Shown here: piece by piece, positions 48,163 to 59,022 of the stretch | How the letters are laid out: each line of letters starts with the position of its first letter | Numbering within the stretch: the stretch's first letter is position 1 | Source: Hyphomicrobiales bacterium | GTDB lineage: Bacteria; Pseudomonadota; Alphaproteobacteria; Rhizobiales; Beijerinckiaceae | Direction: 5' to 3' | DNA: 64,000 bases | NCBI GenBank assembly: GCA_027488155.1 | Contig: JAIYCE010000098.1 | Coordinates: forward strand, 1 to 64,000 | Made by a program: the position numbers and the translations under genes | Notes under the pieces: model-generated | Told to the model about the DNA's origin: nothing | The model's database searches: none | The model's input: the letters and a program-made list of their open reading frames with translations, nothing else

Positions 48163-50886
48163 ATGGGGCAAGACAAGCCAAACGGCAGTGCAACGCCTAT
48201 AGTAGGCGATCCCGACCTCGTGCGCCTCGCAGCCGAGGGCGCTGCGCTCGTTTTAGTCGCTGCAAATGGAACGGACGTACTCTGGGCGAGTCCTGCCGGC
48301 GCTCAGATGATCGGTGCGCCCTACCCTGTTAACGGCTTCCGCTTTTCGACTGGGCTTGCTCCCATTGAACGGCTCGTCAATCTGGCCAGCGAGACAGCGC
48401 CTGTCGAGGGCGCGCGGCTCGAGCGCTTGCGGTTCGTCAATGGGCGCCAGCTCTCCGTTGTCACTGTCGCGGCACGACGCGCTCTGGGGCCGGATGGACG
48501 CCCGCTTCTTATGCTGACCTTTGCCGGACAGCGCGGGGCACCGACGTCCCTGCCCGATTGGCTAACAGACCGGGGCAATGCCTCACCAGGTGAGACGCCG
48601 CCGCCTGCTCCGGAAGCTGCTCAGCTATCGCGCCTACGCTTCACATATCGGCTTGATGCTGAGTTCCGTTTCGACGCTATCGACGATTCCTTCACCGCAA
48701 TACTGCCGGACGGGTTCGTTCTAGTCGGCCGCTCATGGTCGGAACTGATCGCCACTGGCGTTATTGACGAAGGCGACCGGATGGGCGCAGCGCTCGCGGC
48801 GCGCGAAACGTTCCACGCATTGCCGGTCCAATTCCCGTCACGCATTGGCGTTTGGCTTGAAGTCGCGCTGTCGGGCACACCCATTCATAATCCTGCGACC
48901 GGTTTTGCCGGCTTTCGCGGCTTCGGTTTATGCATAGCAACGACCCGCCCTATCCCTATTTCCGTGACACCACCAGCCGCTGATGAGGCGGAGCCATGTT
49001 CAACGCCTGACGCAAAAGACACCATCGCAATCGCCGAACCGCGGATCGACGTCAACGACGAGGCCGACGATGGCAAATTGAGCAAGAGCGAACGCGAGGC
49101 CTTCCGCCAGATTGCACGCGCACTCGGTGCGTTCGCCGCAGAGGACACGGCACGATCGGCGCGTTCCGATGACGACGTTATGGGCGACGCGGCAAGCCTT
49201 GCAACACAAGCCGATGAAACGGCGGCCGCAGCCGCACAGGAGAGCATCGACGCGACGGCTCGCGTTCATTCTCACGTTCAACCGCCCATCGGCGAGGATG
49301 GTATTGAGGATGGCGAGTTCATCGAGATTGACGAGCGCGACATCATCGCGCTGCCCTCGCTCCAGAGTGACGAAACCGTAGCCGCGCGCGATGCTGACAG
49401 TCTCGCTGAGAATGCAACACGGCTGCTTGATCGTTTGCCCATCGGTATTGTGGTCTCGCGCGGTGACGTGCCGATCATCATGAACCGCACCATGCTCGAT
49501 ATGATCGCCTATCGCGATATCGACGAATTCTTTGACGCTGGTGGACTCGACGCCATGTTTCGTGGCCGCTCAGCCGACCAAATCGGTATGGCAGCAAAAG
49601 GCGGAGATATCGCGCTCTTGCGTAGCGACGGCGGTGTGGTGGCTGCCGAAGCGCGGATGCAAACGATTCAATGGGGCGATCTGCCTGCTACCTTGATGAT
49701 TTTCCGTCGCCCGTCAGAACAGGACGAGGGTGCTGGACAGGCAACGCTTGAGCTCGAACTACGCCGCCGCGAAACCGAGTTGCAAGAATTGCACGCGGTT
49801 CTCGATACCGCGACCGATGGCATCGTTATGCTGGACGGCGATGGACGCATTATGGCGATGAACCGCTCAGCAGAAGCCTTGTTCGGCTATGACCAAAACG
49901 AGGTCGCAGGCGAAGCTTTCATCACTTTGCTCGCGCCCGAAAGTCATGCCGCAGCGATCGATTATGTCGAGGGTCTGCGGGCAGGCGGTGTGGCTGCAGT
50001 TCTGAATGATGGACGCGAATTGCTCGGCCGCGAACGGCAGGGCGGCTCAATTCCCCTGTTCACAACGATTGGCCGGATCGGCACAGAACACGATCCAAAA
50101 TATTGCATCGTCATGCGTGACATCACGCCATGGAAGAGGGCCGAAGCCGACCTGATTGCCGCTAAGCGGTCTGCAGAAAGCGCAAATGCACAGAAAAGCG
50201 ATTTTCTCGCCCGTATGAGTCATGAAATCCGTACACCCATGTCAGCGATCATGGGCTTTGCCGAAGTGATGCTGGACGAGCGTTTCGGTCCCATCGGCAA
50301 TGAACGCTATCGCGATTATCTAAAAGACATGCACACGTCGGGTGCACATGTGATCAGCTTGATCAACGATCTGCTCGATATCTCCAAAATCGAAGCAGGT
50401 CGCGCTGATCTCAATTTTATTCGGCTCGATCTCAATGCAGCGGCATCGAATGCCGCCAATCTGATGCAAAATGAAGCGCGACGGGCGCGGGTTATTCTGC
50501 GAATGAACTTGGAAGAACGGCTTCCTGCCATTGTGGCAGACGATCGTTCTATCCGGCAGATTTTTCTTAATCTGATTTCAAATGCAATTAAGTTTTCGGA
50601 GGCAGGTGGACAGATCATCGTCTCGACAACACTCTCCGAACGCGGTGAAGTTGTGCTGCGCATTCGCGATAATGGAATTGGGATGCGGGAAGAAGATATC
50701 GCCACCGCACTCGAGCCGTTCCGCCAAGTTGGGACTGCACGGCGGAATGGTGGCACGGGGCTAGGACTGCCGCTCACCAAAGCTTTGGTTGAAGCCAATC
50801 GCGCCGCGTTGTCGATCCGTTCTGCGCCCGACAAGGGCACTTTGGTTGAGGTTACTTTTCCACCAAACCGTGTGCTTGCCGAATAA
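48163..50886 (+). CDS. PAS-domain sensor histidine kinase, PdhS-like
   Basis: A 907-residue cytoplasmic kinase without membrane segments. Order: an N-terminal PAS-like region (1-120), a second one (about 160-260), an acidic Ala/Asp/Glu linker (about 270-410), PAS at about 415-510 and 545-665, HisKA with His687 (RMSHEIRTPMSAIMGFAEVM), then the stretch DERFGPIGNERYRDYLKDMH, and HATPase with N-box NLISNAIKFSEAGG near 803 and G-box GTGLGLPLTKAL near 866. The RFGPIGNERYRxYLKD sequence recalls the PdhS/PleC/DivJ kinases controlling DivK and cell-division asymmetry. No receiver domain or partner regulator is adjacent. Confidence 0.87.
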   Translation: MGQDKPNGSATPIVGDPDLVRLAAEGAALVLVAANGTDVLWASPAGAQMIGAPYPVNGFRFSTGLAPIERLVNLASETAPVEGARLERLRFVNGRQLSVVTVAARRALGPDGRPLLMLTFAGQRGAPTSLPDWLTDRGNASPGETPPPAPEAAQLSRLRFTYRLDAEFRFDAIDDSFTAILPDGFVLVGRSWSELIATGVIDEGDRMGAALAARETFHALPVQFPSRIGVWLEVALSGTPIHNPATGFAGFRGFGLCIATTRPIPISVTPPAADEAEPCSTPDAKDTIAIAEPRIDVNDEADDGKLSKSEREAFRQIARALGAFAAEDTARSARSDDDVMGDAASLATQADETAAAAAQESIDATARVHSHVQPPIGEDGIEDGEFIEIDERDIIALPSLQSDETVAARDADSLAENATRLLDRLPIGIVVSRGDVPIIMNRTMLDMIAYRDIDEFFDAGGLDAMFRGRSADQIGMAAKGGDIALLRSDGGVVAAEARMQTIQWGDLPATLMIFRRPSEQDEGAGQATLELELRRRETELQELHAVLDTATDGIVMLDGDGRIMAMNRSAEALFGYDQNEVAGEAFITLLAPESHAAAIDYVEGLRAGGVAAVLNDGRELLGRERQGGSIPLFTTIGRIGTEHDPKYCIVMRDITPWKRAEADLIAAKRSAESANAQKSDFLARMSHEIRTPMSAIMGFAEVMLDERFGPIGNERYRDYLKDMHTSGAHVISLINDLLDISKIEAGRADLNFIRLDLNAAASNAANLMQNEARRARVILRMNLEERLPAIVADDRSIRQIFLNLISNAIKFSEAGGQIIVSTTLSERGEVVLRIRDNGIGMREEDIATALEPFRQVGTARRNGGTGLGLPLTKALVEANRAALSIRSAPDKGTLVEVTFPPNRVLAE

Positions 50887-50935
50887 GTCTAAACACAGAT
50901 TTTTTTACGGTCACTGACAGCTCGGAGATTGCGCT

Positions 50936-51190
50936 ATGAAAAACGACTGGGCACTTGCCACCATTGCCTACCCGCTATCGCGGCGCGTATTTCCTCTTGT
51001 CAGTTTCGGCCGGGTTCAGGTGGCGCCGTGGGAGAGCCGTGCGGATGCGCCATGGCGAGTGCGCCGCATTGCGTCGAGCCGTGTTGAAATCGGGCCCGAT
51101 CTTGCGGGCGTCGCAGTCTGCGGCTTGTTAGCCTTCGAGGCTTTCTCACTAGCAAAGCTGCTGACGATGATGCAGAGCATGCCTGGCTAA
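50936..51190 (+). CDS. Small protein of unknown function
   Basis: An 84-residue protein with CGGAGA before the ATG. It is Arg/Trp-rich in the middle (APWESRADAPWRVRRIASSR) and hydrophobic near the C-terminus (LAGVAVCGLLAFEAFSLAKL, one possible membrane segment). I do not recognise it. The ribosome-binding site and position between two real genes support it moderately. Confidence 0.5.
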   Translation: MKNDWALATIAYPLSRRVFPLVSFGRVQVAPWESRADAPWRVRRIASSRVEIGPDLAGVAVCGLLAFEAFSLAKLLTMMQSMPG

Positions 51191-51267
51191 TTGCGCAAAA
51201 GTCGCAGGGCGATGCCTCTTCAATTTAAGCGCGTTAGGGCCTAGCCTCGCCCGTGAGGGAGAGGCCA

Positions 51268-52422
51268 ATGGACTTTGCGTTCTCAGACGAAGAAGTGATG
51301 ATCCGAGACGCGGCGGAAAAGATCGCCGCCGACCGTCTTTTGCCGTTGGCCGAACGGCTTGACCGAGGCGAAGGGCGGGACGATTTTCTCGCAAACCTAA
51401 AGCTTCTTGCCGCGAATGGCTTCATGGCACTCAATGTCCGCCCCGAATTCGGCGGCACGGGCGCTGGAACGGTTGCGTTTGCACTCGCGATCGAAGCGCT
51501 GGCGAAGGGCTGCGCGTCGACTGCCGTCACAACCTCCGTGACCAATATGGTGGGCGAGGTTATTCAGGCTGTTGGAAGCGCTCAGCAGCGGCAAACCTAT
51601 CTGCCGCGCATTGCCGATGGAACCTATCCTGCGGGCGCCTTCTGCCTCACCGAAAGCGGTGCGGGTTCTGATCCGGCTGGCATGTACACAAGGGCCCGCA
51701 AGGACGGCGATCATTACGTTCTCGACGGCGAAAAGATTTATATCACCTCAGCAGAATATGCCGGAATCTTCGTTGTCTGGGCCGTGACCGATCCTGAAAA
51801 GCCGAAAGGAAAAGGCATTTCCTGCTTTCTCGTCGAAGCGGGCACACCGGGCCTGATCATCGGCAAGGCGGAAGAAAAGATGGGCCAGCACGGGTCAGCC
51901 ACCAATGTGGTCCATTTCGAGAATTGCCGCGTGCCAGCCTCTGCTCTGATGGGACGTGAGAATGATGGCTTCCGCGTCGCGGTCGGCGAGTTAGCAGGCG
52001 GACGGATTGGCGTCGCAGCGCTCTCACTCGGCATTGCGCGCGCCGCGCTCGACGCAGCGAAAGCCTTTATCGGCGAAAGACGGCAATTCGGGCAACGTAT
52101 CGCTGAGTTTCAAGGCATCCAATGGATGATCGCCGACCGGGAGACCGAGCTTGAGGCGAGCCGCCTCCTGATCCTGAACGCGGCTGCGAAGAAGGACCGG
52201 GGCGAGCCTTTTGGAAAGGAAGCGTCGATGGCCAAGCTCTTCGCCTCCGAAGCTGCCCACAAAGCAACTGATACAGCGATCCAGCTCCATGGTGGGGCCG
52301 GTTATTGCCGCGACTATCCGGTCGAGCGACTGGCGCGGGACGCACGCATCACCCGGATCTATGAAGGCACCTCCGAAATCCAGCGCATGATCATTGCCCG
52401 CGAAGTCCTCGGGAATCGGTGA
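51268..52422 (+). CDS. Acyl-CoA dehydrogenase
   Basis: A 384-residue FAD acyl-CoA dehydrogenase. Seen: [15 protein letters not shown] near 131-145 (FAD/substrate binding), [36 protein letters not shown], and the catalytic base Glu in [11 protein letters not shown] near 368. It oxidises an acyl-CoA at the alpha-beta bond; chain preference is not evident, but the family most similar by eye is short/branched-chain. GAGGGAGAGG precedes the ATG. The next gene encodes an acyl-CoA synthetase-type acetyltransferase. Confidence 0.92.
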   Translation: MDFAFSDEEVMIRDAAEKIAADRLLPLAERLDRGEGRDDFLANLKLLAANGFMALNVRPEFGGTGAGTVAFALAIEALAKGCASTAVTTSVTNMVGEVIQAVGSAQQRQTYLPRIADGTYPAGAFCLTESGAGSDPAGMYTRARKDGDHYVLDGEKIYITSAEYAGIFVVWAVTDPEKPKGKGISCFLVEAGTPGLIIGKAEEKMGQHGSATNVVHFENCRVPASALMGRENDGFRVAVGELAGGRIGVAALSLGIARAALDAAKAFIGERRQFGQRIAEFQGIQWMIADRETELEASRLLILNAAAKKDRGEPFGKEASMAKLFASEAAHKATDTAIQLHGGAGYCRDYPVERLARDARITRIYEGTSEIQRMIIAREVLGNR

Positions 52423-52465
52423 CCTGACCTGAAGCACCGGATATCCGCACGGATCCGTATGGTCT

Positions 52466-52484
52466 TATTGTGCACTGCACAATA
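52466..52484 (+). promoter_or_regulatory. 19-bp palindrome upstream of the acetyltransferase gene (PhaR-like box)
   Basis: TATTGTGCACTGCACAATA, a perfect palindrome around a central C, lies 79-97 bases before the GTG start. It shares TGCACTGCACAA with the phasin upstream region, so the same regulator probably binds both. Confidence 0.68.
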
Positions 52485-52562
52485 TGGTCATCTTTCCATG
52501 GCATAGATGAGGTCGGGCCGGTTTCCTGCCCGCGCTGAACGGTCTGGCCGGAGGAGGACGAA

Positions 52563-55280
52563 GTGAGCATTGAAGGTCTTGACCGGCTGTTTGCCCCCCG
52601 CTCGGCGGCGCTGGTCGGCGCAAGCCCCCGTCCAGGCTCGCTTGGGCGTTCGGTGATGCAGAAAATTCGCGAGGGCGGCTTTCTAGGCCAGCTGGCGCTC
52701 GTCAATCCAAATCATAGCGAGATTGACGGGATCGCGACCGTGCCATCGCTCGCAACACTCCCCTTCATTCCAGAAGTGGTTATCATCGCGACTCCGCGCG
52801 AAACGGTCCCCGGGCTCGTGCAAGACGCAGCCGACATCGGGGCTGCTGCAGCAATCATCATCACAGCCGGCTTCACAGCGGACGATCCCCTCGCTGAAGA
52901 CTTGCGCGCCATTGCACGCCGTACTTCGATCCGTATCGTCGGGCCGAATTGTATGGGGCTCATTGCGCCGCGCGCGCATTTCGATGCGAGCTTTGCGGCC
53001 AAACCGGCACTGCCAGGCGATCTCGCGCTCATCTCGCAATCGGGCGCAATCGCCACAGCAATCCTTGAATGGGCGCATGCCAATAAGGCGGGATTTTCTG
53101 CCGTACTCTCGCTTGGTGACAAGCTGGATGTCGATTTCGCCGATTGCCTCGACTATTTCGCGCAAGACCGCAACACGCGCGCGATCCTGCTCTACATCGA
53201 AAACCTGACCGATGCGCGCAAATTCATGTCAGCGGCGCGTGCTGCCGCGCGCGTCAAACCGGTTCTTGTCGTAAAGGCGGGACGCAGGCATGGACGCAAG
53301 CAGACCGGCGTCACACATTCCGCCCGTCTTGCTACACCCGATCTCGTCTATGAAGCCGCATTCCGCCGCGCGGGATTACTCCGCGTGTACGATCTCGACG
53401 AATTGTTTGCCGCGGCTGAGACGCTCGCCCATGTGACGCCATTTGCCGGCGATAGGGTTGGGATTCTGACTAATGGCGTTGGGCTGGGCCAACTCGCACT
53501 CGATCGGATCGTCGAGCTTGGCGGCCAAATCGCTACGCTCACAGACGAAACGATCGTGAAACTGCAAGCGCAGTTCGGTGCTCGCATGACACCAAGCAAC
53601 CCTGTCGAGCTGCGTGGCGATAGCGGGCCAGAGCCACACGCCGCCGCCCTGTCGATCCTGCTTGAAGATCCCGGTGTCGATGCTGTGCTCGTCATGAATT
53701 CGCCGACCGCGCTTGCATCGAGCCGCGATATCGCGATCAAGATCGCCGAGACCGGACGGGCCTATCGTAGCCAGGCATTGCGCCCAAAACCTATCTTCGC
53801 GGATTGGGCGGGGCAGCAATCCGATGTCGAAGAGATTTTTGCAGCGGCACGCATTCCCTCCTATGCAACAGAGGCCGATGCGGTTCGTGGCCTCATGTAT
53901 CTCGTGCGATGGCGCCGTGCGCAGGATTCGTTGATGGAATTGCCCGCGCGCTTTCTCTCCGAATTCGTGCCCGATACAAAAGGAGCACGCAGCATCATCG
54001 ATGCTGCGCTCCATGAGGAGCGTCAATGGCTCAATCCAGCCGAAGCCTCCGCCGTGCTCGACTGTTATGGTATTCGCTCTGCGCCTGTGAGCGTGGTGGC
54101 CAAAGCCGAAGATGCCGGAATCGCAGCTGAGGCGATGATGGCACTGGGCGCGCCCGTCGCCCTCAAAATCGTCTCGCAGGATATCGTGCACAAAAGCGAA
54201 GTCGGCGGCGTCGCGCTCAATCTGGCGGGTCGATATGCTGTGACAGAGGCCGCACGCCGGATGGAAGAGCGCGTCCTCGACGCGCGACCCGATGCGGCGA
54301 TTGAAGGATTTGCCGTGCAAAGCATGGTGCCGCGCGAGGGCGGGCGCGAATTGATTGCTGGCATTACAGATGATCCGCTTTTCGGACCCGTGATCGTCTT
54401 TGGGCGCGGTGGTACCGCTGTCGAGGTCATCGACGACAAAGCCATCGGTCTGCCGCCGCTCGATATGAAACTCGCCGACGATCTGATCGCGCGTACACGC
54501 GTCGCACGGACGCTGGGTGCCTATCAGGGCGTGCCGGCAGCCAATCGTGAAGATGTCGCACGCACGCTTGTGAAGCTTGCGCAGATGGCTGTCGATCTTC
54601 CTGAATTACAGGATGTCGATCTTAATCCCCTGATTGCCGATGAATCGGGCGTAATCGCACTTGATGCGCGCATGCGTATTGCGCGTCCCTCCCAAGGACG
54701 AAAGCGTGGTCCCAATCCACGCCTTGCCATCAAGCCCTACCCAAAAGAATGGGAGCGTTCACTTACGCTGAAAGGCGGATGGAAAGTCGATGTGCGTCCA
54801 GTACGACCCGACGATGCACCACTTTATGGGCCATTCTTTGCGGCCGTCACTCATGAGGATCTGCGCCTGCGCTTTTTTGCACCTGTGAAGGATTTTTCTG
54901 ACGCTTTTGTCGCGAAATTGACCCATCTCGATTATTCGCGGGCGATGGCATTTGCCGCCATTGAGCATGACACCGGCCAGCTTCTCGGCGTCGTGCGGTT
55001 ACATGCCGATGCCGATCACCGCGAGGGCGAATATGCGATTTTGCTGAGGTCCGATCTGAAAGGACGCGGCCTCGGCTGGGCCTTGATGAGGCTCATCATA
55101 GAATATGCGCGGCAAGATGGTCTTGAGACGATCTCAGGTCAGATCCTGCGCGAGAATACGACGATGCTCAGCATGTGCGAGGCGCTCGGTTTTACGGCGC
55201 ATGGGGATCCAGACGATCCCGATCTCAAAGTCGTGACGCTTGATCTTTCAACGCATAGCCTGTCGCAACAAACAGGTTGA
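52563..55280 (+). CDS. ADP-forming acyl-CoA synthetase domain fused to GNAT acetyltransferase (Pat/PatZ-like)
   Basis: A 905-residue fusion. CoA-binding domain about 1-130 (APRSAALVGASPRPGSLGRS), succinyl-CoA ligase-like domain about 140-460 (LISQSGAIATAILEWA, THSARLATPD with His252), ATP-grasp about 490-700 (LKIVSQDIVHKSEVGGVALN, GRGGTAVEVIDDKAIGLPPL, DLNPLIADESG), and GNAT about 730-890 (LRSDLKGRGLGWALMRLIIE). This arrangement is that of Pat/PatZ protein lysine acetyltransferases that switch off acetyl-CoA synthetase. A His is kept at the place of the phospho-His, so synthetase activity is not ruled out. GTG start; GGAGG upstream. The PhaR-like box suggests a link to PHA metabolism. Confidence 0.9.
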   Translation: MSIEGLDRLFAPRSAALVGASPRPGSLGRSVMQKIREGGFLGQLALVNPNHSEIDGIATVPSLATLPFIPEVVIIATPRETVPGLVQDAADIGAAAAIIITAGFTADDPLAEDLRAIARRTSIRIVGPNCMGLIAPRAHFDASFAAKPALPGDLALISQSGAIATAILEWAHANKAGFSAVLSLGDKLDVDFADCLDYFAQDRNTRAILLYIENLTDARKFMSAARAAARVKPVLVVKAGRRHGRKQTGVTHSARLATPDLVYEAAFRRAGLLRVYDLDELFAAAETLAHVTPFAGDRVGILTNGVGLGQLALDRIVELGGQIATLTDETIVKLQAQFGARMTPSNPVELRGDSGPEPHAAALSILLEDPGVDAVLVMNSPTALASSRDIAIKIAETGRAYRSQALRPKPIFADWAGQQSDVEEIFAAARIPSYATEADAVRGLMYLVRWRRAQDSLMELPARFLSEFVPDTKGARSIIDAALHEERQWLNPAEASAVLDCYGIRSAPVSVVAKAEDAGIAAEAMMALGAPVALKIVSQDIVHKSEVGGVALNLAGRYAVTEAARRMEERVLDARPDAAIEGFAVQSMVPREGGRELIAGITDDPLFGPVIVFGRGGTAVEVIDDKAIGLPPLDMKLADDLIARTRVARTLGAYQGVPAANREDVARTLVKLAQMAVDLPELQDVDLNPLIADESGVIALDARMRIARPSQGRKRGPNPRLAIKPYPKEWERSLTLKGGWKVDVRPVRPDDAPLYGPFFAAVTHEDLRLRFFAPVKDFSDAFVAKLTHLDYSRAMAFAAIEHDTGQLLGVVRLHADADHREGEYAILLRSDLKGRGLGWALMRLIIEYARQDGLETISGQILRENTTMLSMCEALGFTAHGDPDDPDLKVVTLDLSTHSLSQQTG

Positions 55281-55306
55281 TCTTGCACGCGCGGCTCGCT
55301 GCGCGA

Positions 55307-56206
55307 TCAATCGATGGCGATGCGGCGACAAGCAGGCGGCATATCCGCCATACGCAATGGCGGTCGCGGTTTGCCGGGTTTGGGATTGAGCGCCTCATCG
55401 GTGAACCACCAATCGAGCGAGGCGTCGCAGCCATCGCCGGGCGGCGGCTTGTCTTGCGGCGCGCAATCGGGCGCGTCGGCAGGGCAGGTCAGGCGCACAT
55501 GGACATGATAGTTATGCCCCCACATCGGCCGCACCTTCGACAGCCATGAGCGATCATCCTGCACGTCGCGGCACAGCGCCTTCTTGATCGCTGCATTGAC
55601 GAATAAACGTTCGACGCGCTTTTCGCGTGCCAGCAACCGCAGGAACGCGATCGTATCCTGAGACCAAACCGTCCGATCGACATCAAGCCAATCGGCACGG
55701 ACGATATTGGTTGCAGGCAATTCTTCACGCTCAACCCGCGTAAAGCGGCGCGCGGGCATCGGCATCAGCCAGAGATCGGCATCGAGCCCGCTTTGATGCG
55801 AGGCGTGGCCCGTCAACATCGGTCCCCCGCGCGGTTGCGCCATATCGCCGACCAGTAGGCCGGCCCGGCCAGTCTCTTGCGGGACGCGCGCTGACACAGT
55901 CTGCAAAAATGTGACGAGATCGGGATGGCCCCAAAAACGATTCCGCGATGGGCGCATCACCTGCCAGTTCGGTCCGTCGAGCGGCAATGCGATGCCGCCT
56001 TGCAGACATCCCTTGGAATAAAAGCCGACGACTTCAGGCTTGCCCGGTGCGCTATCCTTGGCGCGGCCAAAGACCTCTTTAGCGACATTGTTTGGATCGG
56101 CGGGATTTTTGAGTGAAGGCAAGTCTTTTGGCTGGAGCGTGCCGCGATCCTGCGCGAGCGCAGGCGCTGCGATCAACAACAGCAGAAGAACGAGCGCGCG
56201 AATCAC
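55307..56206 (-). CDS. mepA: Penicillin-insensitive murein endopeptidase
   Basis: A 299-residue LAS-family (M74) zinc peptidase that cleaves D-alanyl-meso-DAP cross-links in peptidoglycan. Signal peptide [17 protein letters not shown]; metal ligands in [17 protein letters not shown] and [10 protein letters not shown]; six Cys in the mature part ([35 protein letters not shown] and others) suit disulfides. The GTG start overlaps the lepA stop as GTGA, so it is translationally coupled to lepA; the longer open frame upstream lies inside lepA. Confidence 0.92.
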   Translation of the reverse strand: MIRALVLLLLLIAAPALAQDRGTLQPKDLPSLKNPADPNNVAKEVFGRAKDSAPGKPEVVGFYSKGCLQGGIALPLDGPNWQVMRPSRNRFWGHPDLVTFLQTVSARVPQETGRAGLLVGDMAQPRGGPMLTGHASHQSGLDADLWLMPMPARRFTRVEREELPATNIVRADWLDVDRTVWSQDTIAFLRLLAREKRVERLFVNAAIKKALCRDVQDDRSWLSKVRPMWGHNYHVHVRLTCPADAPDCAPQDKPPPGDGCDASLDWWFTDEALNPKPGKPRPPLRMADMPPACRRIAID

Positions 56207-58008
56207 GAATCCATCTTCAGAGCGGCGATGAACGCTTCTTGCGGAATTTCGACCTTGCCGAATTGCCGCATACGCTTCTTGCCCTCTTTCTGTTTGTCGA
56301 GGAGCTTGCGCTTGCGTGAAATATCCCCGCCATAGCATTTAGCGGTGACATCCTTGCGTAACGCACGAATTGTTTCGCGCGCGATGATCTTGCCGCCGAT
56401 GGCAGCCTGCACCGGAATTTGGAACAGATGCTGCGGGATCAGATCCTTGAGCTTCTCGCACATAGCACGGCCGCGCATTTCTGCGCGTGTTCGATGCACC
56501 AGCATCGAGAGCGCATCGACCGGCTCGGCATTGACGAGCAGCGACATCTTCACGAGATCGCCGGGGCGATATTCGGTGATGTGGTAATCGAACGAGGCGT
56601 AGCCCTTCGAGATCGATTTCAGGCGATCGTAGAAATCGAATACGACCTCGTTGAGCGGCAGATCGTAAGTCACCATGGCGCGCTTGCCGACATAATTGAG
56701 GTCGACCTGTTCACCACGGCGATCCTGACAGAGCTTAAGGATGCCACCGAGATATTCATCCGGCGTTAAGATGGTAGCCCGGATCCACGGCTCGGCAATC
56801 TCCTCGATTTTCATCACATCCGGCATGTCGGCTGGATTGTGTAGATCGATTTCGCTGCCATCGCTCAGCTTCAATTTATAGATGACGGACGGCGCTGTGG
56901 CGATCAGATCGAGATTGAACTCGCGCGACAGACGCTCCTGAATGATTTCGAGGTGGAGCAATCCCAAAAAGCCGCACCGAAACCCGAAACCGAGCGCGGC
57001 GGATGTTTCCATCTCGTAGGAGAAGCTCGCATCGTTCAAACGCAGCCTGCCCATGGCGGCGCGCAGATCTTCGAATTGCGCAGCATCGACGGGGAAGAGA
57101 CCGCAAAACACCACAGGTTGCGCAGGCTTGAAACCCGGCAAGGCGGCCGCGCATTCGCGCTTCGTCTCAGTGATTGTATCGCCGACACGCGTATCCGACA
57201 CCTGCTTGATTTGCGCCGTGATGAAGCCGACCTCGCCCGGACCGAGTTCTGGCAGATCGGTCATTTTCGGCGAGAAGACGCCAATCCGATCGACGTGATA
57301 TTGCGCGCCCGTTCCCATCATGGTGATCGGAGTGCCTTTTTTCAGCACGCCATCGATCACGCGGACGAGCACGACGACGCCGAGGTAAGCATCGTACCAG
57401 CTATCGACGAGCATCGCCTTCAAAGGCGCTTTCTCGTCACCCTTCGGCGACGGCAGTTTATCGACGATCGCTTCGAGCACGGCTTCGATGTTAAGGCCCG
57501 TCTTGGCCGAGATCGGCACGGCATCGGACGCGTCGAGGCCGATGACCTCTTCAATCTGTTCCTTGATGCGGTCGGGTTCGGCTGCCGGCAAATCGACCTT
57601 ATTCAGGACGGGGACGATCTCATGACCGGCATCGAGCGCCTGATAAACATTCGCCAATGTCTGGGCTTCCACGCCCTGAGACGCGTCGACGACGAGAAGC
57701 GAGCCTTCACACGCGGCCAAAGAGCGACTGACCTCGTAGGCAAAGTCGACATGGCCGGGCGTGTCCATGAGGTTCAGAATGTAGGTCTTGCCGTTCTTTG
57801 CCTTGTATTGCAGGCGGACGGTCTGAGCCTTGATGGTGATGCCGCGCTCGCGCTCGATATCCATGTTGTCGAGAACCTGCTCGACCATCTCACGTGCCGC
57901 GAGTCCGCCGCAGAACTGGATCAGGCGGTCGGCGAGGGTCGATTTCCCGTGGTCGATATGGGCGACGATGGAGAAATTGCGGATGTTGTCGAAGTTGTGC
58001 GCGGTCAT
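56203..58008 (-). CDS. lepA: Elongation factor 4 (LepA)
   Basis: A 601-residue ribosome-dependent GTPase that back-translocates or remodels stalled ribosomes. G1 is AHIDHGKST near residue 14-22, G2 [13 protein letters not shown]3 DTPGHVDF, G4 NKVDLPAA, then EF-G-like domains II, III and V, and the LepA-specific C-terminal domain ([20 protein letters not shown]). The start [20 protein letters not shown] is at 58008; sequence upstream of it is open but not conserved in character. It overlaps mepA by 4 bases. Confidence 0.96.
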   Translation of the reverse strand: MTAHNFDNIRNFSIVAHIDHGKSTLADRLIQFCGGLAAREMVEQVLDNMDIERERGITIKAQTVRLQYKAKNGKTYILNLMDTPGHVDFAYEVSRSLAACEGSLLVVDASQGVEAQTLANVYQALDAGHEIVPVLNKVDLPAAEPDRIKEQIEEVIGLDASDAVPISAKTGLNIEAVLEAIVDKLPSPKGDEKAPLKAMLVDSWYDAYLGVVVLVRVIDGVLKKGTPITMMGTGAQYHVDRIGVFSPKMTDLPELGPGEVGFITAQIKQVSDTRVGDTITETKRECAAALPGFKPAQPVVFCGLFPVDAAQFEDLRAAMGRLRLNDASFSYEMETSAALGFGFRCGFLGLLHLEIIQERLSREFNLDLIATAPSVIYKLKLSDGSEIDLHNPADMPDVMKIEEIAEPWIRATILTPDEYLGGILKLCQDRRGEQVDLNYVGKRAMVTYDLPLNEVVFDFYDRLKSISKGYASFDYHITEYRPGDLVKMSLLVNAEPVDALSMLVHRTRAEMRGRAMCEKLKDLIPQHLFQIPVQAAIGGKIIARETIRALRKDVTAKCYGGDISRKRKLLDKQKEGKKRMRQFGKVEIPQEAFIAALKMDS

Positions 58009-58176
58009 GGGCGGGAGATAGCAGGGGGACGGCCGATTTCCAAGGATTTCCAAGCGTGGCAGGCGCCTTAAAGCCTCAGGCACCGCATGGATGGGCCGCG
58101 AGCCTTGCGGTAGGGTAGCTAACGGAGGCGCCCGGACCGGTCTATCAAGGAGTTTACGCCGCCGGAACGTCCCGCC

Positions 58177-59022
58177 TTGTCGCTCACGGTCTTCCTCGTC
58201 GCCCTTCTCAGTGCGATTCTCCACGCGATTTGGAACGCGGCCACACGGACGCGCCCCGATCCGGGGACAGCTTATGCCGCCGTGGTCGTTATGGCAGGCA
58301 TAGTCTCCCTCCCAATTATTGCAATCTTTGGCCTGCCCGGCTGGGAGGTGTGGCCTTATGCCACTGTAGCCACCGTCATCAACCTCGCGACGACCCGGCT
58401 GATCATGACGACCCATCGGCAATTGCCATTCTCGGTGGCCTATCCCGTGATGCGCGGCATCAGCCCGGTGATCGTGACCTTGGCCGGCGTGGTGCTGCTC
58501 GGCGACCGGATTCCCAATGCGGTGACGTTTGCAGGCATTCTCTTCATCTCGGTTGCAGTGATGTTATTGGCCCAAAGCGGCCAGACGCGCGGCGAGAAGG
58601 CCAATGTACGCGGCCTCATCCTCGCCATTGCCTCCGGTGTCGGGCTTGCCTTGTTCACACTGCTCGACGCCCGCGCGGCCCGCCTCTCGGGCAATGCGAT
58701 CGGTTATGCCGCCATGATGGCTATCGTCATTGCGGTTAGCACGCCTGTAATGCTGGCCTTCGAAGGCGTTTGGCCGAAGCACTTTCTCAAAGGCAATGTG
58801 GCGTTCGGCCTGATCGTGAGTTGCATCTCCACATTGTCCTACATTCTGGCCGTATGGGGATTGACGCATGGCCCGGTCGGGCCAGTCGCCGCTTTGCGTG
58901 AAACAAGTGTTCTGTTTGCGATGGCGATTGCGGCGTTCATGCTGAAAGAACGTTTGGGCTGGCGGCGTATCCTTGCGGCCTTTATCGCCGTCGGTGGAAT
59001 TGGATTGCTCCGCCTTGCCTGA
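58177..59022 (+). CDS. DMT-superfamily (EamA) transporter
   Basis: A 281-residue inner-membrane protein with about ten helices as two EamA repeats (first [20 protein letters not shown], second starting [20 protein letters not shown]). Members export metabolites or amino acids, or import nucleotide sugars; the cargo here is unknown. TTG 58177 is the likely start because the first helix begins immediately; AGGAG is 27 bases away, so a slightly earlier non-standard start is possible. The stop abuts the hrcA stop. Confidence 0.85.
   Translation: MSLTVFLVALLSAILHAIWNAATRTRPDPGTAYAAVVVMAGIVSLPIIAIFGLPGWEVWPYATVATVINLATTRLIMTTHRQLPFSVAYPVMRGISPVIVTLAGVVLLGDRIPNAVTFAGILFISVAVMLLAQSGQTRGEKANVRGLILAIASGVGLALFTLLDARAARLSGNAIGYAAMMAIVIAVSTPVMLAFEGVWPKHFLKGNVAFGLIVSCISTLSYILAVWGLTHGPVGPVAALRETSVLFAMAIAAFMLKERLGWRRILAAFIAVGGIGLLRLA

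Noticed and set aside
56953-58071. 372-codon plus-strand frame
   Set aside because: Antisense to lepA, which is highly conserved.
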